Assembly: GCF_017872555.1 (NCBI RefSeq)
Contig: NZ_JAEDOX010000001.1
Location: 372,001 to 436,000, forward strand
Source of the DNA: Ruegeria sp. HKCCSA071
GTDB taxonomy: Bacteria > Pseudomonadota > Alphaproteobacteria > Rhodobacterales > Rhodobacteraceae
DNA length: 64,000 nucleotides
Direction: 5' to 3'
Every line of letters starts with the position of its first letter. The first letter of the stretch is position 1. A program made the position numbers and the translations under genes. A model generated the notes under the pieces. That model was not told where the DNA came from and did not search any database. It worked only from the letters and a program-made list of their open reading frames with translations. Shown here in pieces: positions 34,484 through 42,195 of the stretch.

Positions 34484-36003
34484 GTGGCTGGTGCCTCGAA
34501 ATAGGCCGGCAACGCCCGGCGCAGGAGTTTGCCATTGCCGCCGGTGGGCAGCGCTGACAGGTGGATGAAGGCGCGCGGTTGTTTGTAACGCGCCAGATTG
34601 GCCTCGACATAGGCGCGCAGGGCCGCATCGTCCAGCTTTTCCGGGCCGGTATAGAAGGCTGCTATCACAAGTGTGTCCGGTTTGACCTCGACCGCAGCCG
34701 CGCCGACCTGCGTGATGCCGGGAAAACGGGACAGGGCGGTTTCGACCTCGACCGGGGACACGCGGTAGCCTCCGGCATTCATCATGTCGTCGTCCCGGCC
34801 CAGATAACTGATCTGGCCGTCCACTGCCATTGCCCCTTGATCTCCGGTCAGGAACCATTCGCCTTGCATCCGGGTTTCAACTTCATCGGGTGCATTGAGG
34901 TAGGTCAGCATCAATCCGGGGTCAGACCGATGAATGGCAATGGTGCCTTCTTGCCCCTGCGGCACCGGGCCGTCCGGGCCCAGAATGGCCACGCGACGAC
35001 CCGGTTGCGGGTGCCCCAATGCGTCGCCGCGCGCAGGGTGGGCCGGGCTGGAGGATATGAAGGTCGAGCATTCCGACATGCCGTAGGCTTCGAACAACTC
35101 CGTACCGGTGGCGCTTGACCATTTCTCGTGCAGGGCGCGCGAAAGCTTTTCCCCCGCGCATAAACCGTGGCGCAGGTCAGGCAAGCTGATTTGCTCATAC
35201 TCTTGCACCAACTTGCGAAAGACCCCCGGTGCCGCCGCAAAGATCGTTGCGCGATGCTGGTGGAGCAGAGCAGGCAGGGCGGTGATTGCTGTTCCCGGTT
35301 CCGGGATCAAGGCGGTTGCGCCGATGGTCCACGGGTCCATCAGCCCGGTGCCAAGTGTATAGGTCCAGTTGAACGCACCGGCGTGACACAGCCGATCGGA
35401 CGCGCGCAGACCATACCAGCCATCGACCATCATCTGCCGCGCCCAGATGGCCCGATGGGCGTGGGCCACGGCACGCGGACTAGCCGACGTTCCCGAGGTG
35501 TAGACGACATATGCCATACGCTCGGGGTCACCCAGGTCATAACCGGCGGGTGGAAGGTCGCGCATGGCCTTTAATGCATCCAACTCGATCTGTCTGGGAT
35601 GAGGCGCGCATGAGACAGCGGGATCACGAAGAACCGCAGCCGGGGACAGATCGTCTATCATTCTGGCGGTTTCGGGTTCCGTCAGTTGCGACGATGTCGG
35701 CACCGGAATGATACCCACTGAAATCGCGCCCAGATAGGCAATCGGGAAATCCACTGTATTGCCGAGCCGCATCAGAACGGTATCGCCGGGTGTCAGACCT
35801 GCTTGCAGCAATCCTGTGCCAGTGCCCAATACGGCGGATTGCAGGTCGTGATAGGTCCAGTCCTGCGCGCCGTGGGGCATTAATACCGACAAAGCCACTT
35901 TGTCGGGGACCTGATCCGCGCGGCCAAGGACGTGCGCCGCCAGATTGAAGGGTGCTGGGCAGGGCGCGGGCGCCCCCTGATCGAAGACAGATAACATAGC
36001 CAT
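34480..36003 (-). CDS. AMP-dependent acyl-CoA synthetase/ligase
   Basis: A 507-residue adenylating enzyme of the ANL superfamily. Core motifs: the P-loop-like AYVVYTSGTSASPRAVAHAHR, LFEAYGMSECSTFI (motif A5), GEWFLTGDQG and YLGRDDDMMNAGGYRVSPVEVE (A7-A8), and the C-terminal catalytic Lys in PTGGNGKLLRR. In the P-loop-like stretch S-A-S-P-R replaces the usual TGxPK. The overall pattern and length are those of benzoate- or short-chain acyl-CoA ligases; the acid substrate cannot be named. It forms an operon with the frnE-like gene (4-base overlap) and is divergent, with only 59 bases, from the XRE-cupin regulator, which is its likely controller. Confidence 0.88.
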   Translation of the reverse strand: MAMLSVFDQGAPAPCPAPFNLAAHVLGRADQVPDKVALSVLMPHGAQDWTYHDLQSAVLGTGTGLLQAGLTPGDTVLMRLGNTVDFPIAYLGAISVGIIPVPTSSQLTEPETARMIDDLSPAAVLRDPAVSCAPHPRQIELDALKAMRDLPPAGYDLGDPERMAYVVYTSGTSASPRAVAHAHRAIWARQMMVDGWYGLRASDRLCHAGAFNWTYTLGTGLMDPWTIGATALIPEPGTAITALPALLHQHRATIFAAAPGVFRKLVQEYEQISLPDLRHGLCAGEKLSRALHEKWSSATGTELFEAYGMSECSTFISSSPAHPARGDALGHPQPGRRVAILGPDGPVPQGQEGTIAIHRSDPGLMLTYLNAPDEVETRMQGEWFLTGDQGAMAVDGQISYLGRDDDMMNAGGYRVSPVEVETALSRFPGITQVGAAAVEVKPDTLVIAAFYTGPEKLDDAALRAYVEANLARYKQPRAFIHLSALPTGGNGKLLRRALPAYFEAPAT

Positions 36004-36062
36004 TGGCTAACGTGGTGTCTGGCGCGTTGCAAGCGCGGCTGGCCAAGCCTATAGAGAATGGC
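36004..36062. promoter_or_regulatory. Very short divergent promoter region, acyl-CoA ligase and XRE-cupin regulator
   Basis: Only 59 bases separate the start codons of the divergent ligase (36003) and regulator (36063) genes. Both promoters must overlap here or extend into the coding sequences, so one operator could control both genes. No clear palindrome was identified by eye. Confidence 0.4.
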
Positions 36063-36686
36063 ATGAGCACCCAAGATCCCAAATCCCTGATCCGAATTGC
36101 CCGCGATTCCGGCGATCACACCGAAGTTGAACCGCTGGACCTTGGCGCGCGCGTGCGCGAATTGCGAAAAGCGCGGAAATGGACGCTGGAGCAGGCCGCC
36201 AGTCAGGCCGGTTTGGCCCGTTCTACTCTCAGCAAGATCGAGAACGGGCAGATGTCACCAACCTATGACGCGCTCAAAAAGCTTGCGGTTGGCTTGGAAA
36301 TCTCGGTGCCTCAGCTTTTCACACCGCCGCAGCGGGATCAGGTCATCGGACGGATGGCGATTACCAGGATGGGCGAAGGGGCGGCCCATGCGACAACGAC
36401 CTACGAGCATGAGTTGCTGGCCGAAACCCTGACCAAGAAACACATGCTGCCCTACCGCGCGCGGGTTCGGGCGCGATCCATGGACGAATTCGACGGCTGG
36501 GTGCGCCACGATGGCGAAGAGTTCATGTATGTTCTGACCGGTGTTGTCCGGCTCTATACCGAATTCTATGAGCCGGTTGAAATGCGCAGGGGTGACAGCG
36601 CCTATTACGATGGCAGCATGGGCCATAACGTAATCTCCGTCAGTGACGAAGATGCGACAATCCTTTGGGTCACATCACTTGCTTAG
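36063..36686 (+). CDS. XRE-family regulator with C-terminal cupin domain
   Basis: A 207-residue two-domain regulator. The helix-turn-helix (about 28-82) reads VRELRKARKWTLEQAASQAGLARSTLSKIENGQMSPTYDALKKLAVGL. A linker leads to a cupin domain (about 130-205) with DGWVRHDGEEFMYVLTGVVRLYTEFYEPVEMRRGDSAYYDGSMGHNVISV, the two cupin motifs. Such HTH-cupin proteins often sense small metabolites and regulate a divergent catabolic gene, which fits the ligase at 36003. The start ATG 36063 is chosen because the HTH begins close to it; the frame continues upstream to 36003 without family match. Its 3' end overlaps the small protein gene at 36675 by 12 bases, tail to tail. Confidence 0.85.
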   Translation: MSTQDPKSLIRIARDSGDHTEVEPLDLGARVRELRKARKWTLEQAASQAGLARSTLSKIENGQMSPTYDALKKLAVGLEISVPQLFTPPQRDQVIGRMAITRMGEGAAHATTTYEHELLAETLTKKHMLPYRARVRARSMDEFDGWVRHDGEEFMYVLTGVVRLYTEFYEPVEMRRGDSAYYDGSMGHNVISVSDEDATILWVTSLA

Positions 36687-36914
36687 CGACGCGCGGCAGA
36701 ATTCTCTGTTCAGACCTTCGGTGAACAGGAAATCTTCGACCTCTTCATGAGCTTCGTTCATGGTTAACTGGTGACGCTCTGCCAGATAGGCTTCGAACCC
36801 TTTACGATCTTTTGATACGCGCATCATGTCCTGGTCACGCAAATTCGGAAAACGCCGCTTTGCACGTGCGTAGGCCGCATTCCAGTCTTGTGTCAGATCC
36901 GTCCAGTTCATCAT
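36675..36914 (-). CDS. Small uncharacterised protein, CsbD-like N-terminus
   Basis: A 79-residue charged protein starting MMNWTDLTQDWNAAYARAKRRFPNLRDQDMMRVSKDRKGFEAYLAERHQLTMNEAHEEVEDFLF. The MNW start with an alternating charged helix resembles the CsbD/YjbJ stress-protein family but lacks the typical repeat, so I leave it unnamed. AAGGAAAG lies upstream of the tandem ATG codons at 36914 and 36911. It overlaps the regulator gene 3' to 3' by 12 bases. A long gene-free stretch follows on its 5' side. Confidence 0.55.
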   Translation of the reverse strand: MMNWTDLTQDWNAAYARAKRRFPNLRDQDMMRVSKDRKGFEAYLAERHQLTMNEAHEEVEDFLFTEGLNREFCRASLSK

Positions 36915-37467
36915 GTATGAGCTTTCCTTATGTAGCGTTTAGGACTGCTCTCCCCCTCTTTAGGGTACGTAATGGGTGCCGTTAGGGAAGACATGACAAA
37001 ATGTCGCAGCATGCCACTGCATTCCTTTTACAAGATTGTGCCTCTGCAATACCTGCCGCAACAGGGCGGCAGGCTTGAAACTGTTTAAAGCACCTGCGGA
37101 TCAGGAGATCTGTTTGGTGCGGAACCGGGTATTCCCGGCGCGCGAGTTGTAAAGGCGACCTCCATCTTTGGGTTATGTCTAAATACCGCGATTCAATGCA
37201 GCTTTTAACGTTGACCGAAGCAGGCTGAAGGTGCGTCTCATGGGATCATCCGGCATCCGATATGGCCTACATCTGATGCTGCGACCTGCTGTCGCGAAAC
37301 GTATCCCTAGTGTGATGGCCATGTGCTGAATTCCGCCGACAGGCGTGGTTTTCCGGGGCCAATCGTGCTGGAAGCGCGAAGGAATCGTGTTTTTCAAGGG
37401 GTCCGCCAACACCCCGCGGAGAACAGCCGCTGTCGTGCAAAGCCCGGCTGCCCTGATGTTCAAGTGA
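36915..37467. other. Gene-poor 553-base region with hairpins and two tiny frames
   Basis: No conventional gene is supported here. A perfect hairpin CCTGCCGC/GCGGCAGG lies at 37052-37073, a smaller one CCGGG/CCCGG at 37125-37138. Two tiny plus-strand frames, 37175-37228 (17 residues, MSKYRDSMQLLTLTEAG) and 37240-37329 (29 residues, preceded by GAAGG), sit back to back; they may be short peptides or remnants. A minus-strand frame at 37179-37601 overlaps the 3' end of the peptide-binding gene and is not credible. The region lies where permease genes would be expected after the YejA homologue. Confidence 0.45.
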
Positions 37468-39285
37468 TTACCCGGCGTCGTACCACCACACTTCCGGCAT
37501 GTATTGCGGTCCGTCGCCATAGATTGGCACAGTCTCAGGGAACTTGAGCTCGCGGATGTGGGCAATCCGCCCGACATCAAAACTCCAGATCGGGATGACA
37601 TAGCGACCGGCCGTCAGAACCCGGTCAAGCGCGCGGGTTGCAGCGGTAAAATCTTCAGGTGTTTCCGAGGCAAGCATGGCGTCAATCATCGCATCAACAG
37701 CAGGTGAGGCCACGCCCATCAGGTTGCGTGTACCGGGTGTGTCCGCGTTCTCGCTTCCCCAATACAAACGCTGTTCGTTGCCTGGAGACAGTGAAAGAGC
37801 ACGCCGGAAAGGCGTAACATCAAAATCCAGTTCCCCGGTGCGCCCGACATACTGCGCGTTGTCGACCTGTTCCGTCATGACCTGAATGCCAAGTCGTTCC
37901 AGCGCGCGGGAAAAAATCTCGACCACCGACGCCATCTCGCTATCCCCCTGCTGTAGCAAGACCGTCATTTTGAACGGGTCACCATTCGTGTTGCGCAGAA
38001 CCCCGTCCTGAACGGTCCAACCCGCTTCGGTCAACAGTTTGGTGGCTTTGCGAATATTTGCGCGGTTGCGGGCTGAACCGTCGCCCTTCGGCAGCTCATA
38101 CCCCTCCAGCGTGCCGGGGATCAGATCCGAGGCAAAGGGTTCCAGCAGGGCTTTTACCTGCCCTTGGGCCGGTCCGGGCTGCATGGCCAAGTCTGAGCCC
38201 GAGAAGTAGGACGTAATCCGTGGCTGCGCCCCACCAGTGATCGTGTCGTTGATGAACTCGAAATTGAAGGCCAGCGTCAGGGCCTCGCGAACGCGCCAGT
38301 CGTCGAACGGGGCCTTGCGGGTGTTCATCACGAACCCGGTCATGCCTGACGGTTTGCCATGCGGGATCTCGGTCTTGATGACATCGCCGCGCTGAACGGC
38401 GGGGAAGCTGTATTGCGTGTCCCATTTGTCGCCGTTGAACTCACGCACCGCTGATAGCTCACCGGCTTTGAAGGCTTCGAACAGGACGCTGCCGTCGCCG
38501 TAGAACTCGATCCGCATTTCATCCAGATTCATGGTGCCGCGACGGAACGGGATATCCTGCCCCCAATATTCGGGGTTGCGACGAAGGTTCACATAGCGCC
38601 CCGCCTCGTAGCTATCGATCACATAGGGGCCGGTGCCGATTGGGACATCGTGCAAAGCGGCGTCGGCGAATTCCTTGTCCTGCCACTGCGCCTTTTGCAG
38701 GATCGGACGCATCCCTGCGAGAAGGGCAAGTTCGCGATCCGGCACGTTGAAAGTAATCCGAACCGAACGCGGGCCAGTCTGTTCGATCCTGTCGATCTTG
38801 TCCCAAAAACCGCGATAGCGCAGATGCCCCTGAGTACCGAGCGTCTCGTATGACCAGATCACGTCGTCAATCGTGACCGGGGTGCCGTCAGAAAAACGGG
38901 CCTCTTCCCGTAGGGTAAATTCAACCCACGACCGGTCCGGAGGCGTCTCAACTGATTCGGCTAACAGCCCGTAAAGTGTGAAAGGTTCGTCCCAGGATCG
39001 CCCCATCAGGCTTTCATGGGTCCAAAAAGGCAATTGCCAGGGCGAGGTGCCTTTTTGCAAAAACGGGTTCAGGCTGTTATAGCCGCCGGTATTTCCGAAA
39101 ACGACTTTACCGCCTTTGGGCGCATCGGGGTTGGCATAGGGTAGGGACACAAAATCCGGTGGTAGGGCCGGGTCCCCATACATAGCTATGCCATGAGACG
39201 ATTCTGCATGGGCGACAGAGATCATGAAAATGCTGGCGATTCCCGCCACAAGTGGTCGAAACGGTCGGAGAAAATCCGGGCTCAT
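37468..39285 (-). CDS. Peptide/murein-peptide ABC transporter substrate-binding protein, YejA-like
   Basis: A 605-residue periplasmic protein with a signal peptide (hydrophobic at about 10-25, cleavage near AHA-ES) and a family-5 extracellular binding fold. Typical features are NPDAPKGGKVVFGNTGGYNSLNPF near the start, RFSDGTPVTIDDVIWSYETL, IGTGPYVIDSYEAGRYVNLRRNPEYWG, and TGFVMNTRKAPFDDWRVREALTLAFNFEF. Alphaproteobacterial yejA genes are normally followed by two permease genes and an ATPase gene. None is found in the 553 bases downstream, so this subunit is orphaned here. It is divergent from the candidate sRNA and bdhA. Confidence 0.88.
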   Translation of the reverse strand: MSPDFLRPFRPLVAGIASIFMISVAHAESSHGIAMYGDPALPPDFVSLPYANPDAPKGGKVVFGNTGGYNSLNPFLQKGTSPWQLPFWTHESLMGRSWDEPFTLYGLLAESVETPPDRSWVEFTLREEARFSDGTPVTIDDVIWSYETLGTQGHLRYRGFWDKIDRIEQTGPRSVRITFNVPDRELALLAGMRPILQKAQWQDKEFADAALHDVPIGTGPYVIDSYEAGRYVNLRRNPEYWGQDIPFRRGTMNLDEMRIEFYGDGSVLFEAFKAGELSAVREFNGDKWDTQYSFPAVQRGDVIKTEIPHGKPSGMTGFVMNTRKAPFDDWRVREALTLAFNFEFINDTITGGAQPRITSYFSGSDLAMQPGPAQGQVKALLEPFASDLIPGTLEGYELPKGDGSARNRANIRKATKLLTEAGWTVQDGVLRNTNGDPFKMTVLLQQGDSEMASVVEIFSRALERLGIQVMTEQVDNAQYVGRTGELDFDVTPFRRALSLSPGNEQRLYWGSENADTPGTRNLMGVASPAVDAMIDAMLASETPEDFTAATRALDRVLTAGRYVIPIWSFDVGRIAHIRELKFPETVPIYGDGPQYMPEVWWYDAG

Positions 39286-39364
39286 TTTGGAAACAATCCT
39301 GCTCTGGCCTTATTTTGTTGGGATTCACCGTAGTGATGATTTTTCATATTATCAAACTTTTAGC

Positions 39365-39393
39365 TTGGACGAAGGCGTGGAATTGCTTATAAA
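39365..39393 (+). promoter_or_regulatory. Sigma70-type promoter for candidate sRNA
   Basis: TTGGAC (39365-39370) and TATAAA (39388-39393) are separated by exactly 17 bases, a near-consensus vegetative promoter. Transcription would start near 39399-39402. No plus-strand gene other than the short transcript to the terminator at 39447-39475 is in reach. Confidence 0.6.
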
Positions 39394-39399
39394 GGATGC

Positions 39400-39475
39400 A
39401 CTGCTCGATAGGTTTCTTGCCTGTATGAAACCTGCCTCAATAACTTAACGCCCGCTTCGTGCGGGCGTTTTTTTT
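39400..39475 (+). ncRNA. Candidate trans-acting small RNA (about 75 nt)
   Basis: A free-standing short transcription unit in the 300-base gap before bdhA. It has the promoter at 39365-39393, a 5' hairpin AGGTTTC/GAAACCT (39410-39416 with 39427-39433, 10-base loop), a single-stranded stretch GCCTCAATAACTT and a strong Rho-independent terminator. This layout (short, two hairpins, terminal U-run) is typical of Hfq-dependent sRNAs. A plus-strand reading frame that ends at 39448 has no ribosome binding site and no family match, so an RNA product is favoured. I do not recognise a named sRNA. Confidence 0.5.
39447..39475 (+). terminator. Strong Rho-independent terminator
   Basis: A 9-bp stem (AACGCCCGC at 39447-39455 with GCGGGCGTT at 39461-39469) with a five-base TTCGT loop is followed by a run of eight T. 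It serves the plus strand. No protein gene lies directly upstream on that strand, so it appears to end the candidate sRNA. Confidence 0.85.
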
Positions 39476-39585
39476 GGCTGCTTGAGAAGTGTCAGGCTGG
39501 GATTTCGGACCGGTGTGTTTCCCCGTTTTCTTTGCAGGTGCAGCATGGCATTGTGCACCAAATCATCGCATCAGGGAGAACGGTC

Positions 39586-40359
39586 ATGAGCCTTTCCGGC
39601 AAAACAGCAATCATCACGGGATCTAATTCTGGCATCGGTCTGGGGGTCGCGCGTGAGCTGGCGAAGGCCGGAGCGGATGTCGTCCTGAATTCCTTTACGG
39701 ACCGTGACGAAGATCACGCGCTGGCCGCTGAGATTGCCAAAGAGACCGGAACCAAAGCACGTTACATCAAGGCGGACATGTCAAAAGGTGAAGAGTGCCG
39801 CGCGCTGATTGAACAGGCCGGATCTTGCGACATTCTCGTGAACAACGCGGGCATTCAACATGTATCCCCGATCGATCAGTTCCCGGTGGATAAATGGGAT
39901 GCGATTATCGCGATCAACATGAACTCGGCCTTTCACACGACCGCTGCCGCGCTGCCGATGATGCGCAAGGCGGGATGGGGTCGGATAGTGAATATCGCAT
40001 CGGCTCACGGCCTGACGGCGTCGCCGTTCAAGGCAGCCTATGTTGCCGCCAAGCACGGGGTGGTAGGGATGACCAAGACCGTTGCACTGGAAACCGCGCA
40101 AGAACCGATCACCTGCAACGCTATTTGCCCGGGCTATGTGCTGACGCCTCTGGTCGAGGCCCAGATCCCGAACACAATGAAAGAATATAATATGAGCCGC
40201 GAGGAGGTTGTGAAAAACGTGCTTCTGGAACGGCAACCTTCCAAGGAATTCGCCACGGTTGAGCAATTGGGCGGAACAACCATTTTCCTGTGCTCAGACG
40301 CGGCGGCGCAGATCACGGGAACCACGATTTCTGTCGATGGCGGTTGGACCGCCTTGTGA
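39586..40359 (+). CDS. bdhA: D-3-hydroxybutyrate dehydrogenase
   Basis: A 257-residue short-chain dehydrogenase that oxidises 3-hydroxybutyrate to acetoacetate with NAD, as in polyhydroxybutyrate breakdown. The Rossmann motif is IITGSNSGIGLGVARELA, and the catalytic residues lie in NIASAHGLTASPFKAAYVAAKHGVVGMTKT (Ser, Tyr and Lys of the YxxxK motif). IQHVSPIDQFPVDKWD and the CPGYVLTPLVEAQI loop are characteristic of 3-hydroxybutyrate dehydrogenases. The start ATG 39586 follows GGGAGA at 6 bases; the frame from 39532 is rejected. It is followed by the patatin gene, with the REP-like element between them. Confidence 0.92.
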   Translation: MSLSGKTAIITGSNSGIGLGVARELAKAGADVVLNSFTDRDEDHALAAEIAKETGTKARYIKADMSKGEECRALIEQAGSCDILVNNAGIQHVSPIDQFPVDKWDAIIAINMNSAFHTTAAALPMMRKAGWGRIVNIASAHGLTASPFKAAYVAAKHGVVGMTKTVALETAQEPITCNAICPGYVLTPLVEAQIPNTMKEYNMSREEVVKNVLLERQPSKEFATVEQLGGTTIFLCSDAAAQITGTTISVDGGWTAL

Positions 40360-40367
40360 TTGGCCTT

Positions 40368-40413
40368 GGGGGCGCTGCCCCCAAACCCCCGGAGTATTTT
40401 TGAAAAGATGAAG
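40368..40413 (+). repeat. Second copy of the extragenic REP-like element
   Basis: GGGGGC/GCCCCC hairpin (40368-40373 with 40377-40382) is followed by AAACCCCCGGAGTATTTTTG and a GATGAAG core (40407-40413). It shares the hairpin, the C-run plus GG.GTAT.TT and the GATGAAG core with the cluster at 30689-30794. The end of the element overlaps the ribosome binding region of the patatin gene. Confidence 0.6.
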
Positions 40414-40414
40414 G

Positions 40415-41449
40415 GTGAGGGCTGTGATACGGATCAATCTGGCTTTGCAGGGCGGCGGTGCGCATGGGGCGTTCACCTGGGGTGTGCTTGACCGTCTGCT
40501 GGATGAAGAAGACATCGAGGTTGCCGCTATCACCGGAACATCTGCCGGTGCGTTGAATGGTGCGGCGTTCAAATCGGGGATGGTTCATTCAGGACGCGAG
40601 GGCGCGCGCGCGCAACTGGATGGGCTTTGGAGGCGTATGGGCGCGATTGGTGACATGCGCATTGCCAATTGGTTTCGCGGGTTGGAACCGGCCGCAATCG
40701 CGCAGGCGATGGAATATTCGGTGCCGTTTTCCATTGGTGATGCCTGGTCGCGGATGGTGTCGCCTTATGCCTATGGTCCATTCTACAGCAATCCGCTGGA
40801 GCCGGTGGTGGACAGGTTCAATTTTGCGGAAGTTTGCGCCGATTCGGGACCCCGCCTGTTTGTGTGCGCCACCTGTGTGAGAAGCGGTAAGATCCGGGTG
40901 TTTACCGGCGAGGAGGTCTCGACAGATGCTATTCTGGCTTCGGCCTGCCTGCCGACCCTGTTCAAGGCTGTCGAGATATTTGATCCAAAGACGAACCGGA
41001 TCGAGGCTTATTGGGATGGCGGTTATACTGGTAATCCGGCGCTCTATCCGCTGTTCAACACTGATCTGCCGGATGATGTGGTGATCGTGAATATCAATCC
41101 GTTGGAGCGCGACGCGGTGCCGGTCACACCGCAGCAGATCCAGAACCGGATCAACGAGATCAGCTTCAATTCATCCCTGTTTCGCGAATTGCGGGCAATC
41201 AGCTTTGTTCAGCGGCTTTTGAAAGAGGGCAAGCTGAAGGCCGGGGACATGAGCCGCGTCCTGGTGCATATGATTGCGGATAACGAGTTGATGAGCAGCC
41301 TGTCTGTTGCCACAAAAACCGTGCCCAACCCGGTTATATTGCACAAGCTGAAACAGGCGGGGCGGGCGGCGGCGGATCGTTTTCTGGCCAAGCACAAGAG
41401 CGATCTGGGTCTGACCAGTACTGTCGATCTGCCAGCCATGTTCGGTTAA
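40415..41449 (+). CDS. Patatin-like phospholipase
   Basis: A 344-residue serine hydrolase. The oxyanion-hole motif GGGAHG is at residues 13-18, the nucleophile Ser43 lies in GTSAG (41-45), and the partner Asp is in YWDGGYTGNP near residue 200, forming the Ser-Asp dyad. The GTG at 40415 follows the GATGAAGG sequence; a second GTG at 40424 with AAGGG 8 bases upstream is an equally good start. Patatins hydrolyse phospholipids or other acyl esters. It is located just after bdhA and may be coexpressed; a link to polyhydroxybutyrate or lipid turnover is inferred. Its stop abuts the convergent DUF502 gene. Confidence 0.88.
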   Translation: MRAVIRINLALQGGGAHGAFTWGVLDRLLDEEDIEVAAITGTSAGALNGAAFKSGMVHSGREGARAQLDGLWRRMGAIGDMRIANWFRGLEPAAIAQAMEYSVPFSIGDAWSRMVSPYAYGPFYSNPLEPVVDRFNFAEVCADSGPRLFVCATCVRSGKIRVFTGEEVSTDAILASACLPTLFKAVEIFDPKTNRIEAYWDGGYTGNPALYPLFNTDLPDDVVIVNINPLERDAVPVTPQQIQNRINEISFNSSLFRELRAISFVQRLLKEGKLKAGDMSRVLVHMIADNELMSSLSVATKTVPNPVILHKLKQAGRAAADRFLAKHKSDLGLTSTVDLPAMFG

Positions 41450-42130
41450 TCACTCGGGCGGTTGCGTGGGGTCTTTTTCGTTGGGATAAACGAGCCCGGC
41501 CGAGATCACCAGTTTCGCGGCATCCTCAATTGTCATGTCCAGCATAATTACGTCTTCCGCCGGGAAAAACAGCAAGAAGCCCGAGGTCGGGTTGGGGGTG
41601 GTCGGAACAAAGACGCTGAGCAGCTCTCCGCCGGTTTCCGCGCGTTTGCTGATTTCGCCTTTGGCGGTTGTCGAGACGAACCCAATGGCCCAGATCCCAC
41701 GGCGGGGGTACTGGATCAGGCAAGCCTTTTCAAAAGAGCGTTCGGTTTGGGCAAATACGGTTTCCGAGATTTGTTTGATCCCGGAATAGATCGAGCGGAC
41801 GACCGGCATCCGATCTACCACGCTTTCAGCGAACAGGATCAGGGACCGCCCCAGGATTCCTTTGGCGATCCACCCTACGATCACGGTAAAGATCAGGAAG
41901 ATCACCACACCTACACCGCGCAGGTTGATACCAACGTATTGTTCCGGTTGGAACTGATGAGGCACCAGCGGCAGGACCGCGCTGTCGATCCAACCGACAA
42001 CTGACCAGATCAGCCAGACCGTCAGCCAGACCGGGGCAATGACAACCAGCCCCGTCAGGAACGACGCGCGCAGCCGTGCCAGCATGCCGGGGCGGCGATG
42101 ATGCGGTTCTTCGTCGAACGGTGTATTCAT
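41450..42130 (-). CDS. DUF502-family membrane protein
   Basis: A 226-residue membrane protein with two N-terminal transmembrane segments (FLTGLVVIAPVWLTVWLIWSVV at about 24-46 and GVGVVIFLIFTVIVGWIAKGILG at about 72-95). A conserved cytosolic or periplasmic domain follows, containing SVVDRMPVVRSIYSGIKQISETVF and FVPTTPNPTSGFLLFFPAEDVIMLDMTIEDAAKLVISAGL. This is the DUF502 pattern, related to plant COV proteins; the function is unknown. The acidic C-terminus ends DPTQPPE. Its 3' end directly abuts the patatin stop codon. A 65-base gap separates it from psuG. Confidence 0.9.
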   Translation of the reverse strand: MNTPFDEEPHHRRPGMLARLRASFLTGLVVIAPVWLTVWLIWSVVGWIDSAVLPLVPHQFQPEQYVGINLRGVGVVIFLIFTVIVGWIAKGILGRSLILFAESVVDRMPVVRSIYSGIKQISETVFAQTERSFEKACLIQYPRRGIWAIGFVSTTAKGEISKRAETGGELLSVFVPTTPNPTSGFLLFFPAEDVIMLDMTIEDAAKLVISAGLVYPNEKDPTQPPE

Positions 42131-42195
42131 CTTGGTTCCGAGTGGTTGTCGGGATTTAGGTAGTCAATCAGTGGCTTTGGCACAATAGGCTTGCG

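Noticed and set aside
34484-34858. Upstream extension of the frnE-like gene
   Set aside because: It lies inside the ligase gene, and the ATG at 34483 with the 4-base overlap fits the family N-terminus.
37179-37601. Minus-strand 140-codon frame
   Set aside because: It overlaps the 3' end of the peptide-binding gene in another frame and lacks any family match.
39224-39448. 74-codon plus-strand frame ending just before the terminator
   Set aside because: It begins inside the antisense of the peptide-binding gene and the stretch after the promoter has no ribosome binding site with a start codon at proper distance; an RNA product is preferred.
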